Below the pieces are notes generated by a model. It did not search any database, was not told where the DNA came from, and saw only the letters and a list, made by a program, of their open reading frames with translations. From Cadophora sp. MPI-SDFR-AT-0126 (taxonomy: Eukaryota; Ascomycota; Leotiomycetes; Helotiales; Ploettnerulaceae), in contig JAGMVK010000005.1 of the NCBI GenBank assembly GCA_020747065.1, positions 1-64,000 of the forward strand: a stretch of 64,000 nt of DNA, written 5' to 3'. Shown here piece after piece: positions 24,811-35,414 of this stretch. The translations under genes were made by a program, and so were the position numbers. Every line of letters starts with the position of its first letter. Within the stretch, counting starts at the first letter, position 1.

Positions 24811-26585
24811 CTACCAAATCACAATGGTTTCTTTCTTCAGATCGTCCCTAACAATAAGGTCAAAGACCTCGCCTCTCATCAAACCATGAAGGTACGCTTC
24901 GCCGACTAGTCGAAAACGGGCATCCCCGCCTTCACGTAGAACAAAGGGGACTCTGCTTCCAGGAATGAGGCAGCAGACATCTCCAGGCTTAGATATCCAA
25001 GGGCCTAGACCAACGTAGCCCTTCTCTGTGATGACGAAACTGCGGGCTTGACAAGACTGTTGGATATCTAGCACAAATTGCACCGCATCTCCTTCGTTCG
25101 GGTCCCCATTAAAGTCATCAGTGGGCTCACCTGGCCTTAGCGCACTCTGACGAAGTTTCCAGTACGCTGCAAAGTTATCTCTGTGCTGTTTCATATTCTC
25201 CTCCGCAGGCTCGTACGAGTAAGTAGTCCGGCCCGCACAAATAGTGAGACTGAAGGCATCGGCGAGATCTTGTCCATTGCTTGGGTAGTTTACTAGTCCA
25301 GTCTTCACTTCGGCTAAGACCCGGTCGAGAATAAGATGATCTTTGAAGCCGGCTTGGAGAACTGCGGGAAATTGAAAGCTCTTGCGTATCACATCAAAGA
25401 GAACACCTCGGACTTCTATGTGCTCTTTGTGTACTCCAATCTTGGCCTCTTGTTCGTCTTCTTTGCTACCAGAGAATCGATACCAGTTTTCCGGCAACAC
25501 GCCAAAGTCGGACATGATAAGATTTATATCCCACCTGGGTACCCATGTCTGTCCCTCGGAAAAGGAATCCTCGTCATGTTCGATTGAAGCCAGAATTCGA
25601 GTGTCGCCACTCGCAAGGAAGTATTCTGCGACTTTCCAGTAGGCGACTTCGAATTCCTCATCGTAGTTGGGCGTCACAATCGCTGTTCCATCTTCCGAGC
25701 GCATCAAGGAATGGCCAGAGAAGGCGTAAATATGGTCTCTGGGGTCCTTGCATTTCAGAGCCTTCGCTTGATAGAGGAACACCAGCAAATCACGCGCGTT
25801 TATCTTGTTGGGCGGCTTTGACCAATCGGACCAGTCAAGATGTATGTACCACCACATCAGGTCATATCTAGCCTCGAGCTGGCCCGCGCACTTTACGACC
25901 CATTTCATAAGGCGGATAAAATCGCGGTAGTCGAATTCTACCTGTCCATACACCGCAATGACAGTCTTTCCGAGGCCGGCCTCCTGAATTACCCACGCGC
26001 GGGAGAACCATGGCTGTTTCAGCAATGTTGATACCCCTTTCCATCTTGGGTCGGATACGATCGGATCCGTGGCGTCGATTACTGGCATATCCTCCAACGA
26101 AGAATAGCTGAACGACCGAACTTGGTGATCCTGGATTAATGAAACAACTTGGGAGCCTCCTCCGTATATGTCCTGACCCATATCGACGAGTACAGCATCT
26201 GCATTCTTGTAAATGATGTCCATGAATGCAACATGGTGACTCCGCTCTCTTGTGTTGCCTTGGTTGATGCATATTGCATCTGCCCAGAGCGTCCGAATCT
26301 TATTCGGGTATCGCAGTCGTTTTAGAGCGTTGTGGAGATTCTCCGTCACGGACATTACTTTACCGTTGCAGGTAATAGGGAGTTATCGCTAGCATCTCCC
26401 CATACGTAAGAGATAGCTTCGAACCGGGGATGATGGTTAAGTTCGACTATGAACAGCTGGATAGTTATGGCATTGCCCGCGTTGCCAGGCAAGAGATTAA
26501 AGAGGCGAATAAGATGACCATCTATGAGGGGGAGATACAAGGCCTGCTGCTGGCCTGAAGGTTCCTCCCTTTCGTTGCTAGCCAT
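24811..26585 (-). pseudogene. HET-domain protein gene with a one-base frameshift
   Basis: The gene starts at 26585 (MASNEREEPSG) and runs through the first HET block, FEAISYVWGDASD. Then, near 26378-26382, the frame breaks. The continuation in the next frame reads ITCNGKVMSVTENLHNALK, exactly what HET proteins have at that point. It goes on through the second and third blocks, LWADAICINQ and PWFSRAWVIQEAGL, to a stop at 24811. One base appears to be missing, and no GT-AG intron resolves it. Without the lesion the protein would be about 590 residues with a normal HET C-terminal region (DHIYAFSG, LILDRVL, GYVGLGP). If translation starts at the internal Met at 26355, a 514-residue protein lacking the first HET block could be made. 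Pseudogene or assembly error remains open. Confidence 0.75.
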
Positions 26586-27640
26586 CTTGTTACGTGCCGT
26601 TTAGCTCCTATATGTTTAATGTTAATTCCGACCTTGCATTGGAAATGTGCGTTGCGTGCGTACATCGGGAAGCACAGGCTCAGAGGCGCTTATTCAGGGA
26701 TCTTCCAAGGCGTTGGCGGCGGCCGTGTCGATTGAAGATGGAAATCGGTTCTGGTTGACGACGTGGGTCTTTGCAGGATTGTAGAGAACCCTAAAGGTTT
26801 GGACTACCAGAGAGGTCAACGATGTGTACCATGTCGTACGTGTCCTCCAAGAGTTGAATTCGGGGAAAGCATGTGCCAAGAGCTGCACGAGGGACCATGC
26901 GCCGAGAATTGCGGATTGCAAAGCCGTGCCCGATCCAACATCAGCTAGACATTGCACTACATGGCCCTAAACGCACGCGAAGCTCTAAGGATTGCAGAGG
27001 CTCTAAACGCGCACGGAGTGAGCGCGCAGATGCCGCTGCGGTCGAGGTTAGCCCCGGAACCCCTATACACAAGCCATCAGACGCAGTGGTTCCGGCAGGT
27101 GAAGGAGATAAAGAGGGCAGGTGGACGCTATCTCCAGCCTAGCGATCAGCCCTACAACGGATCACCAGTACAGAGGGATATGGATATGCCTAGGACTCCT
27201 GCTACCGAACACGGTTCCCGAATTTTACCAGGGCGCTGAGACACAATCAGGACGCCGTAGAAGAGATTGGAGGCACAGATGACATCCCAGCCTCTGATAG
27301 AAGATCAAAGCAGCTCAGATTCCTCCTCGAACCTACGGGCGAAGATATACAGTCCATCCAGCCCTCGACAATATATCTCCAGGTCTCGAGGAGAGTATAC
27401 GTGGCGGAACTAGCAGCCAACTACGGAGCGGAGAGAGCCTTGCCTAGGAAGAAAGGGAACAGTCTGCTAGAAATAGGTATACTGACCACCTCCTCCTCCC
27501 AGAAACGATCGAGCCAAAGGCTGGCAAGGAGATGAAAGGTAAAGGGATCAGTGAGGAGGTAAGAATGGAAGAAAAGGAGCGGAAATCAATGCGCAAGCAA
27601 GCAAAGAGAAAGCTCGACTACTGGAAGCGATTCAGCTATC
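26586..27640. other. Degenerate coding-like stretch, unassigned
   Basis: The plus strand has broken coding-like segments. The clearest, at about 27310-27430, reads KQLRFLLEPTGEDIQS followed by an STIYLQVSRRVYVAEL block. It is interrupted by stops and frame changes. It could be a retroelement gag or ORF1 relic, but I do not recognise it with confidence. Confidence 0.3.
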
Positions 27641-27970
27641 GACTACGTCGAAAAAGTTTGCTCTGGTGACACTCTCACCGGTCTGAACAAGCAGATTGAC
27701 AGCTGGGGTAACCCAGAGCGTGCTTCCATCGGCACTCTCTCCATCGGCGGTAATGTTGTGGGCTTTAGCGATCTGGTCATGAGTTGCGTTCTTACGCCCA
27801 ATACCATCCGAACAGGAAGCAGTTATCGCGCGGATTGCGAGAAGTATGAAGACAGAGCAAGAAACTATATGAACGACCTTTCAACAAACGGACTCTGTCA
27901 TAAACTCAAACAACACTACCTCAAGATCCTGGAAAAATCCGGCAACGATGTAAGTCGATCCAATTTTTAA
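27600..27970 (+). pseudogene. Gene fragment of unknown family
   Basis: An open frame entering near 27600 reads through DYVEKVCSGDTLTGLNKQID, a GNPERASIGTLSIGG block and VMSCVLTPNTIRTGSS, to a Cys- and Lys-rich C-terminus ending NDVSRSNF at 27970. The composition is that of a real soluble or secreted protein domain, with Cys residues spaced for disulfides, but there is no clear start and the upstream sequence is degenerate. I see it as the 3' end of a truncated gene. A GTAAGT after 'NDV' could instead be a splice donor with the rest missing. Confidence 0.4.
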
Positions 27971-28304
27971 CCTGCCGTCGCGCAAAACGTTGAAGGCGCC
28001 CTGAAGCAGGGCTGAAGGAGCCTGAGCGGGGGTTGTTCGCCTGATGTATCGGATTGAATTAGTGTAGGATTTTGGGCGAATAAGCCTTCAGCACAAGCCT
28101 GTTACCTGCATTCCTTCAGGGGAAAGCTAAAACTAGATATGGCGCCAAGCTGCGCCTCATGCTTGCTTTGAGCCCCATCTCTTCCCTCAGAGTCTCATTT
28201 CGCGGTTTTGTCAACGTCTCTTTTCTTTCCCCATCACTGTCTTTTTTATCTGGATCCTCCAGGTCTTTGACTGCTCACTCAATTCGCCGCAAGTTCTCGT
28301 TAGC

Positions 28305-30035
28305 ATGTCTTCTTACCCGTTTAATACTGGAATTATTTTCGTAAGCTCTTTCCCAAACCCTTGCGTAAAAGGCTTTTCTGATGATTTTACCCTACAGGGG
28401 CGTCCTAATGGTTATGTTATTGCGCCGTTCTCATACCAAGCTCGAGGGATCATCTTAGCTGAATGGGCAAACCTCTTCACACTCTGTCTTGCACCTCTCA
28501 TTGCTCATGTCTTCGGTGGCACACCCAAACCTGTCTACCTTTCGTCAAAGCCACCCCTTTGGCACGAGCGATTATGGCAATACAATCCTACGAGCATCCT
28601 ATGGCGGTATTTTGTTATCACAGATCGACGGATCAGAGCCAAATCGTGGACTGCTAGCGACATGGCGGCAAGCAATGCATACTTTTGGACAAATCAGGGA
28701 TGGGATGGATCGTTACAGATGTTAGAGCGAAGTCGAGCATACTGTCTGAGACAGCCGACCCACCACCGAGTCAGATTGCTCTCGGGGAGTACACTGACGA
28801 CCCTGATCATTACCATACAAGGCGTAATAGCCATCAAGACCTTGATCGACGGTGTCGGTGCCAGTTATGCTTATACCATCAACATCAGCTCCATATTCTA
28901 TCCTTTGGCCGTGTTCGGTCTATTGAGAATTTTTGCCGCCATGTGGCTGACTGACGATTACCTTTATTATGGCAACATTGACAGTCTCCGAACTTCCACA
29001 ACCTACGCTTTTGACATTGCTTCTTCGAAAGATGAACCTGCTCTCATAGAGGTGAGGGCACAGACTACAATGAGTCTTTTAGACTCAAATGAGCCCTTTG
29101 CATCGGACCGTTTCCATCGAACAAACAGTTGGCGGGGCATTCTGTTTCGGATCATATATTTGGTTCCCATCTGCTGCCTCTTGGTTATCTGCCTCGTTTA
29201 CCTCATCCCTGTCCACGGCGGTTCAGCTGCTAGTCTGACAACATTCCTCATGGTGCTATTCTATGCCTTCTTCCTCGCAGTCTCGATGTTCCTCTATGGA
29301 TTTTATTTCCTCAGCGGACGCTCCACGAACTCGATTATACCGTGTCATAACACGATCTGGTACAAAATCTATTCCGGCATGGTCATGGCATTCATGTTTG
29401 TTCTTGTCATCCTTGCATGTTTGCAAACGCGGAAGTCCCCATGCGGGGCGTATACAACGTATCCGAGGGACCTTTTGACCGACTGGGTTCTATGTCCCGG
29501 TTCTGTCCCTCTGGTTGCGAATCAACCTACCGACAATTTTCGGGTAAACGGATTTGGGCTTGTGGAACATGTCACGATTAATGCCAATGGGACTGCTAAT
29601 GCTACTTCAACGGATGAGAGCTTGATGAAGGCAGTGGTTGTTCCGTTCACTGGCCTTTGTTTTGGCGCTGCTCCACAACTCCCCGATGTCGAGACTGTTC
29701 TTTTACCTTTGAATGGTACCTTCATTGTGCCATCATAACTGCAGTCAGCTTCTCGATCAGATACTTTCTGCCGAATCTTTCAGCAAGTCGAAGAGCATTA
29801 CAAACTCTCCCTTCCGGACACTGCCCAGCTCAGGCTATCGACTCCACAACTCATCCGAGCTCGAAACCCATCCAATGCGTTTGTGTCAGCAGAACCGAAT
29901 GGGATAAGGTGCACGCCGTTAAGCCTAGGTGCATGTGTCAGCTGGGAGATCTCTAGACGGAGAACTGTGGGAGGAGAGATTGGAGAGAGGCCAAAAATGC
30001 ACTTGTACTTGACTTCATCGCTGGTATGTATATAA
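28305..30035 (+). CDS. Polytopic membrane protein, fungal hypothetical
   Basis: Three-exon model: 28305-28340, 28398-29715 and 29761-30035. Intron 1 (57 bp, GTAAGC...CTACAG) and intron 2 (45 bp, GTACCT...GATCAG) both join in frame, giving about 542 residues. The middle of the protein has about six hydrophobic segments (for example LLSGSTLTTLIITIQGVIAI, FYPLAVFGLLRIFAAM, IIYLVPICCLLVICLVYLI, TTFLMVLFYAFFLAVSMFLY and MVMAFMFVLVILACL). The C-terminal exon carries IFQQVEEHYKLSLPDTAQ and a GIRCTPLSLGACVSWEI block that looks like a conserved soluble domain. Reading through intron 2 would end the protein early at 29738. I do not recognise a named family. Function unknown. Confidence 0.7.
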
Positions 30036-30289
30036 GCAATCGTTATACACGGTCCTTTTGTGATATTTTATTAGTAGTTGGATTCTCGAAGAAGCGCTAT
30101 CGCCAAGACTGAAAGAAGGAACCCATCACCATCATCTTGCATATCCTATCCTGGACCAGCCTTCCTCCACTAATCGAATGTCGTTCCTATGCCTTTCCAA
30201 TTCTTTCGATCTCAATTCGATTTATTCACTCTCGGTGCTACGTACTTCCACAAATCCCGTGCGAGAGCTCCCCCTTCTTCAATAAGAGC

Positions 30290-31100
30290 TTAGAATGTAG
30301 CATTTCTCGATGTGAACTCCGCATTAGCAACTATGTATTGGCGGACTAATTCCCTGAGCTCGTCGACCGTGCTCTCTAAATCGGGTGTTCTCTCCGAGTA
30401 TACGTATCGCACAAAGTCGACAACGTCTTCGACTCTCAGGGTATCGAGACTGAATAAGCTGAGAGTCTTGTGGACTTTGAAGTGGGTTAGTCTCTTTAGT
30501 CTATCGACGCCCCATTTCTCCGCTAATACATATAGCGATCCATATATATGGAGTATCTCGCCAATATTCTCGCCTAGCCCGTCGCCCGCCTTAGGATTAT
30601 AGGTGCCTTCGAAGTTGAATTGAGGCATTGGGCGAGGGTAAATCAGATCTTTGAAGATAGGTATCGTCTTTGAAACAGGTACTGGCCGAGGATAAGCATG
30701 CTTCTTGCCTGCCTTATTTGCCGTCCACTCGTCACTCGGCATAAAAAACCCAGGCGAGGATGGGCGAGGCCTTTCGTCTGCCGTTGGAGCGCTCGGTCTG
30801 ACGATCATTGTCGGGATAGAATAGTCTCCAATATATGCAAATTGGGCAAATCGCATGAAGGTTTCCTTATCCACATCCTCCCAACTAGCTTCGCGAGCCA
30901 GACCCTCCGACATTTCAGTCCGCATAAGAGCCTTCAAGCCGGGAGATTGGTCTGCTAATGTGGCCTCATGAACTGTGATAGGAACCGCTTCCGCACCCAC
31001 AATGAAGGTATAGGAACGAGAAAGTAGTATTCTAGGCGAATACGTTAGTGAAGGAAATCAAGTGAGTCGTAGACACAAACTCTTCAAACGAGGTTGACAT
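30290..31100 (-). CDS. BTB/POZ-domain protein
   Basis: Two-exon model on the minus strand: 31100-31081 and 31031-30290. A 49-bp intron (GTTTGT...CTAAC...CCTAG) joins in frame to give about 253 residues starting MSTSFEEILLS. Residues about 8-75 form the fungal BTB fold: a YTFIVG strand, VHEATLADQSPGLKALM, then WEDVDKETFMRFAQFAYIGDY. A Pro-rich insert follows, then helices with LYVLAEKWGVDRLKRLTHFK, the classic post-BTB segment. Fungal BTB proteins of this size usually act as dimerising adaptors, some for Cullin-3. No partner domain is present, so the role is unknown. No lesion seen. Confidence 0.8.
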
Positions 31101-33259
31101 CCTGGATCGTTCTTGGCAAAGGGCTGTAGCCGCAAAACCCTGAGTAGCCTAGATAGTCCCTTAGTGTTTGAACTGGAATCGATTTTCACAACGTATGATT
31201 TGTGCGTGCCAATCGCACATCAGCGGATAGAGAGCCCCACCAGTAACCAATCGGATATCGGATACCACTCATTAAATGTCCAACTGTCGACTGAGTTTAT
31301 GTCGTGGAGTGGGCGTCCAGGTGTGGGATCCAAAAGGAACTGGCTGCTCGGTGGTTGCTGTCAACAGCGTGGTTCTTACAGTGATGAGTCTGAGATCGCT
31401 TTGGCGACGTTGTAGATCTGATGCTGGATCAGAGAGGGCATGGTGGCACTGGGATGGATATCAACATAACATGTTAATCACAATGAGGTACAGAAGAGAT
31501 GCTATATTCCATGAGGGAGGAAGTGGAATTATTGTACAGGACCAGCATGGCGGGATTGCGGGGTAAGTCTCTGTCATTGGCGGGGTTCCATCTCAGGTTT
31601 ACTCTGCTGACATCATAGAGGCGATGGAGTTGTTCCTCAAACTCCATAGTTCGTTCACAACTGGTAGTACTTCTTTCTCTTATTAATTCCCGCTCCCCGG
31701 ACGACCGCTTCACTCAACAATGGCGCCTGGAGGTATATCGAGGATCGAAAACGAGCGACGAAGGAGAGCAAAGCTGATTTAGGATAGCTAGCGTATCTTG
31801 GGGCGCAAGAGAAGCCGTGGTGAAGGGAGTGTAGCAAAAGGTGATGCTTCTTGGGGAGAGCGGGATCTTCGCAAGTCATTCCCTGTTAGCTGTATCTCAG
31901 CGTCTGCGCGGGGCACTCCTTGGGTGGAGGAGACGCTGGATCGGGCGATGTAAGTGCTAGGGGTAATTGCTGGCGTCTAAATTATAGTGAATTGGTGCCA
32001 GAGATTGTGGTCTGATCGGGAAGGCGCCACGGGACTAGTAAAGCCGATACGCAATTTATTTCAGTCACCTACGGAATCGATTATTCCATTATTGAAGGCA
32101 ACTGTGTTGCGGTCACGTGCTGCTGTAGCAAAGCATGCGACCTTGATTTATCACATGCCCACTAGGCCAGCAAAGTCGGACTCCCACCTGTCCATGGTGC
32201 TGGCTACGAACCTACGATTGCAATATTATCGCAGAGCCAACGGGAGACAAGCGCATTCGATGGAGCTGTTGTGGTGTCGTGGTTGTCGGTGGAGGCCTCG
32301 TCTCCCTCTATTGTGCGACGGCGATATGGCTATATCAGAACAGAGGACTACTATTAAAACAGGTATGAAAACCATCCGACGTATAATTACCTGACCTAGG
32401 AAGCATGCCCTTGATTTTATCGACGTGGAATCGATGCCTAGTTGTACGATAGGACACCTCTGGGGTATATTGCAGAATTTTCACCGGAGGGCATGGACGG
32501 CGCGCGCGTGTCGTACGTTACCTAAAGGACTCGTTGAAGCTCTAGTTAATCGAACGATCTAGCGAGCTCTTGTTAAACGAATATATTGTGGTCTATATAT
32601 TGAGCGGCGGGAGATAGAGGAGTAGTTGTAGGGGGGATTCTAGGAGGACGATACACAGCTATTATACTCTCTCTCGAATGGCAGAGTCCCTGACGGCACC
32701 GTACGGAGGAACTCTACTGCAGAGGCAGGCCCGGCTTTACATTTACGATTCTGGCGAGCGCTGGCGGTTTAGACTATGGGTATGGGAGTACAGGCTAGCG
32801 GGAGAGGGAGAACTGGCAAAAGCAGGCGGGGAAAAGGAAGCAACACTTTGGTTAGTAGAGGGGAAACGCCATACTACGCTGCCTGGCTAGGGGTGTAGGT
32901 ACAATAGGGCAACCTCTGCGAGACACGGTCGGCCTTGCTGTGAGGGGAGACCTGGCAAGGTAGCGCGAAGTGGTTCAAAGCCATGGGGCGTAGCATATAA
33001 TGGAGGTGATGGCCTGGTGGCAGGAAACAACACCTTCTATATGGCTCGAGAGGACGGATGCGCGTGTCGGTCTATAGGGAGAGCATATAGGGCAGTTGGC
33101 ATAGTGTGCTGATATGGGCTTAAGGAGCAAACAGGGCAGGGGACGTGAGAGAAGGTTGTGCTCCGGGGCGACCCTTCGAACCAGGGGAAATATAGTGAGC
33201 CAGTTGGCAAAAGCCTTGATCACTGGGGGAAAGCGTGGTAGGGAGGTCGCTGGCCCTAC
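31101..33259. other. Gene-poor region, possible relics
   Basis: No gene I can support. A plus-strand stretch at about 31400-31560, followed by a GTAAGT...ATAG intron-like sequence, and another at about 32200-32370 encoding a VVVVGGGLVSLYCATAIWLY hydrophobic segment before a GTATGA, have exon-like character. Neither connects to a recognisable protein. They may be remains of decayed genes. Confidence 0.35.
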
Positions 33260-33652
33260 TTGTATTGTAGTTTACTTGTAGATTTGCAATACAATCCTGT
33301 GCCTGCTGGCAAGCAGCAAAGTACCTGGATCCCAATGGCAGCGCAGCATTTGACAAGATACCGCCGCTAACGAGAAGAGACGGATCCACCACGAAGGACA
33401 AAGCTGAACAAGCGGAAGAACTGTTGTCGGTGTTCTTTCCCCCACTACCAGTGAGGATAGAAGATGAAGGACCACGCCCACAGCGAGCTGCAGTGGTCAT
33501 GCCTCCCCTGACGATGGAAGAGGTAGAACGGAGAATTTGTGCGGCGAAGTCATGGAAGGCGCCAGGAGATGATGGGTTCCCAGCCATGGTATGGAAGCAG
33601 GTATGGCCGGTGGTGAAAGACAGAGTGTTGCTCCTCTTCCAGACATCGTTGG
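33260..33652 (+). mobile_element. LINE (Tad/I-like) fragment, region just upstream of the reverse transcriptase
   Basis: One frame reads CWQAAKYLDPNGSAAFDKIP, then a KAEQAEELLSVFFPPLP block and MPPLTMEEVERRICAAKSW. It continues with KAPGDDGFPAMVWKQVWPVV and ends KDRVLLLFQTSLD. This is the segment immediately before the RT core in fungal non-LTR retrotransposons: the 'E-x-x-x-x-I-x-x-x-K-(A)PG-x-DG-x-P' motif is diagnostic. The RT core that should follow is absent. Instead the frame passes directly into transporter sequence near 33652. Confidence 0.75.
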
Positions 33653-34128
33653 ATGGACCAATTGGCGGATACTTGACGGATACAGCAGGATAGCGGATGT
33701 TTGTATTCACGTCGTGTAACTTACACAGCCGCTGATAGATGTCATAGGTCCTTCCTAGGACAATGTCCTCCGACAATCCTTGCTCTAGTACTGGTCGCCT
33801 GGAAGCTCGACATCTCCTAAAAGAAGAAGGGCCTCGACAATCCCACTTCGCGAAACTAAAAAGCATCGACTTCCTCGGGGCTATATTCCTGTCTCTATCG
33901 ATTGTCTGCGGACTGCTGATTTTAGATATGGGTGGCTAGAGAATACCATGGACGGATCCGATGGTGCTGGGCCTATTTTCCGCGTCAACTGTTAGTTTGA
34001 GTTTGTTCGTGCTAGTGGAAGGATTCCTCGCAAAGGAGCTAATATTCCCTTTGAGGTTGTTGCTGAATCGAGATATTATTACGTCGTATATCAATCTTTG
34101 TTTCCAGACTGGTGCGCAGGAGCTGTAA
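33653..34128 (+). pseudogene. Broken MFS (drug:H+ antiporter-like) transporter fragment
   Basis: After the LINE fragment the same frame reads GPIGGYLTDTAG, then TAG where the conserved Trp of MFS motif C belongs, then RMFVFTSCNL. A probable short intron follows. From 33790 the sequence continues with HFAKLKSIDFLGAIFLSLSI, a TAG replacing an expected Gln, and a hydrophobic segment, VLGLFSASTVSLSLFVLVEG. It then has a PLRLLLNRDIITSYINLCFQ stretch and ends just before a GTAAGT. This is the central part of a DHA-type MFS pump. The N-terminal helices and the C-terminal half are missing. The two TAG codons fit G-to-A or C-to-T mutation. Confidence 0.75.
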
Positions 34129-35414
34129 GTCTTGCGCCATGAGGACTGGTGTAGAACTAATGATCCACAAAGAGAGCCTCATGCTCGCTTCAAAGGTCCT
34201 CAGCCCTCTGAAGAAATAAGAACGACGCAGGGAGAAAGCATATGTAAATGTTTGAATCCATCCAAGCCAAAGCCTAGGATAATCTCACACAGTTTTCCCA
34301 GCAGAAATTAGACATCCGGAACTTGAAGATTCTGTCTCGAAGCCTCTCCGCCAACCAACCCGGAAGAGAAAGAGAAAAAAGAAGTATCACATAATTATTG
34401 GATAACCCAAACTTGAATATTCCAAATCCGAGAAACTCTCCTTCGTCCTTCAGACAATTGACAAGCAGTCGACGTGACGGTTCAAAGATTCCAAATATCC
34501 GGGTCAGATCAGCATGGACCTGCAGCTTGTCTCGTCCCAACTATCATCTGCTTGCGGCAAGGCTAGAACAAAAGATGAAACAGAAGCACGGAGAACGTCC
34601 CAAGAGAGGAAAGCAGATTGCAAGTCTTCTAGCAGCCGTTCAGAACAGAACGATCAGCTAGCTGGGTTTTGAGGGGAGGGGAATCATCGATGTCATCTGC
34701 CCTCCACTCGATAATCTGGTTCAACCTGGTTTGATGCCCGGAAGTCTGGTAGATTTACCCGTTACCCAACAGGTTGGATGGAATGGGATGAGAATGCACC
34801 GATGCTAACGACTTTGCCATTTGGTGGTGGAGTTGTTGTTAGTGTTTACTTGGACTCGGCTGTCCTGTAGTGGGATTTGCATGTGCAGACAGAATGGGTG
34901 GGTTCCGATGCCCAGCGGCTGTCACCAACCCTGCATTGCAAGCCCCGCTGTCCTGCATTGCAAGCATTTACCCCAGGTTTCGAGGCGGAGGAAATTCGCG
35001 ACCGGTGAAGAGCCGGTTGCCCCGTGCACTAACCTCACTTACCTGGCAACCGCTTCACCTCCTCGAAACCTGGGAGTAATTGCTGGGAAATACGAAGCTT
35101 TTGATATCTTCTTACTGCGCCGACGACTGACAATTGTAAATCATCGGTCAGGATATTAATATCAGTGCAGATTGTAGCGGCCTGGATCAAGCTGTGGCTT
35201 TGCATCTGCGCCACCAAAAGCCCAGCTGAATGGCTTCAAATTTCCACAAAATCTAAAATTATATTCTTTGACGGAGGTTCCCAGTAGCTCTGTCGATCTG
35301 GGTCCCTTAGGATCGACTGTTCGGACAGGCTGGGTTATCCATATTAAGGAGAGGGACTTGCTCGGATGCAGGACAACGAGAACTGGGTTGATGCGTAAGG
35401 GACGTGCAGATACG
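34129..35414. other. Intergenic region upstream of the Zn2Cys6 gene
   Basis: No gene seen. It contains a strong imperfect palindrome at 34972-35074 and a duplicated CCTGCATTGCAAG at about 34930-34965. It probably includes the promoter of the Zn2Cys6 gene that follows. Confidence 0.5.
34972..35074. repeat. 103-bp imperfect palindrome (foldback)
   Basis: The outer arms CCCAGGTTTCGAGG (34972 on) and CCTCGAAACCTGGG (ending 35074) are perfect inverted repeats. An inner pair, GGTGAAG-(AGCC)-GGTTGCC versus GGCAACCGCTTCACC, continues the symmetry around a loop of about 30 bp. It may be a small foldback MITE, a hairpin-forming regulatory element or an RNA structure. Confidence 0.7.

Noticed and set aside
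33120..33866. Open frame of 248 codons on the minus strand
   Set aside because: It is antisense to the LINE and MFS fragments, which have recognisable protein motifs on the plus strand; its own translation resembles nothing.
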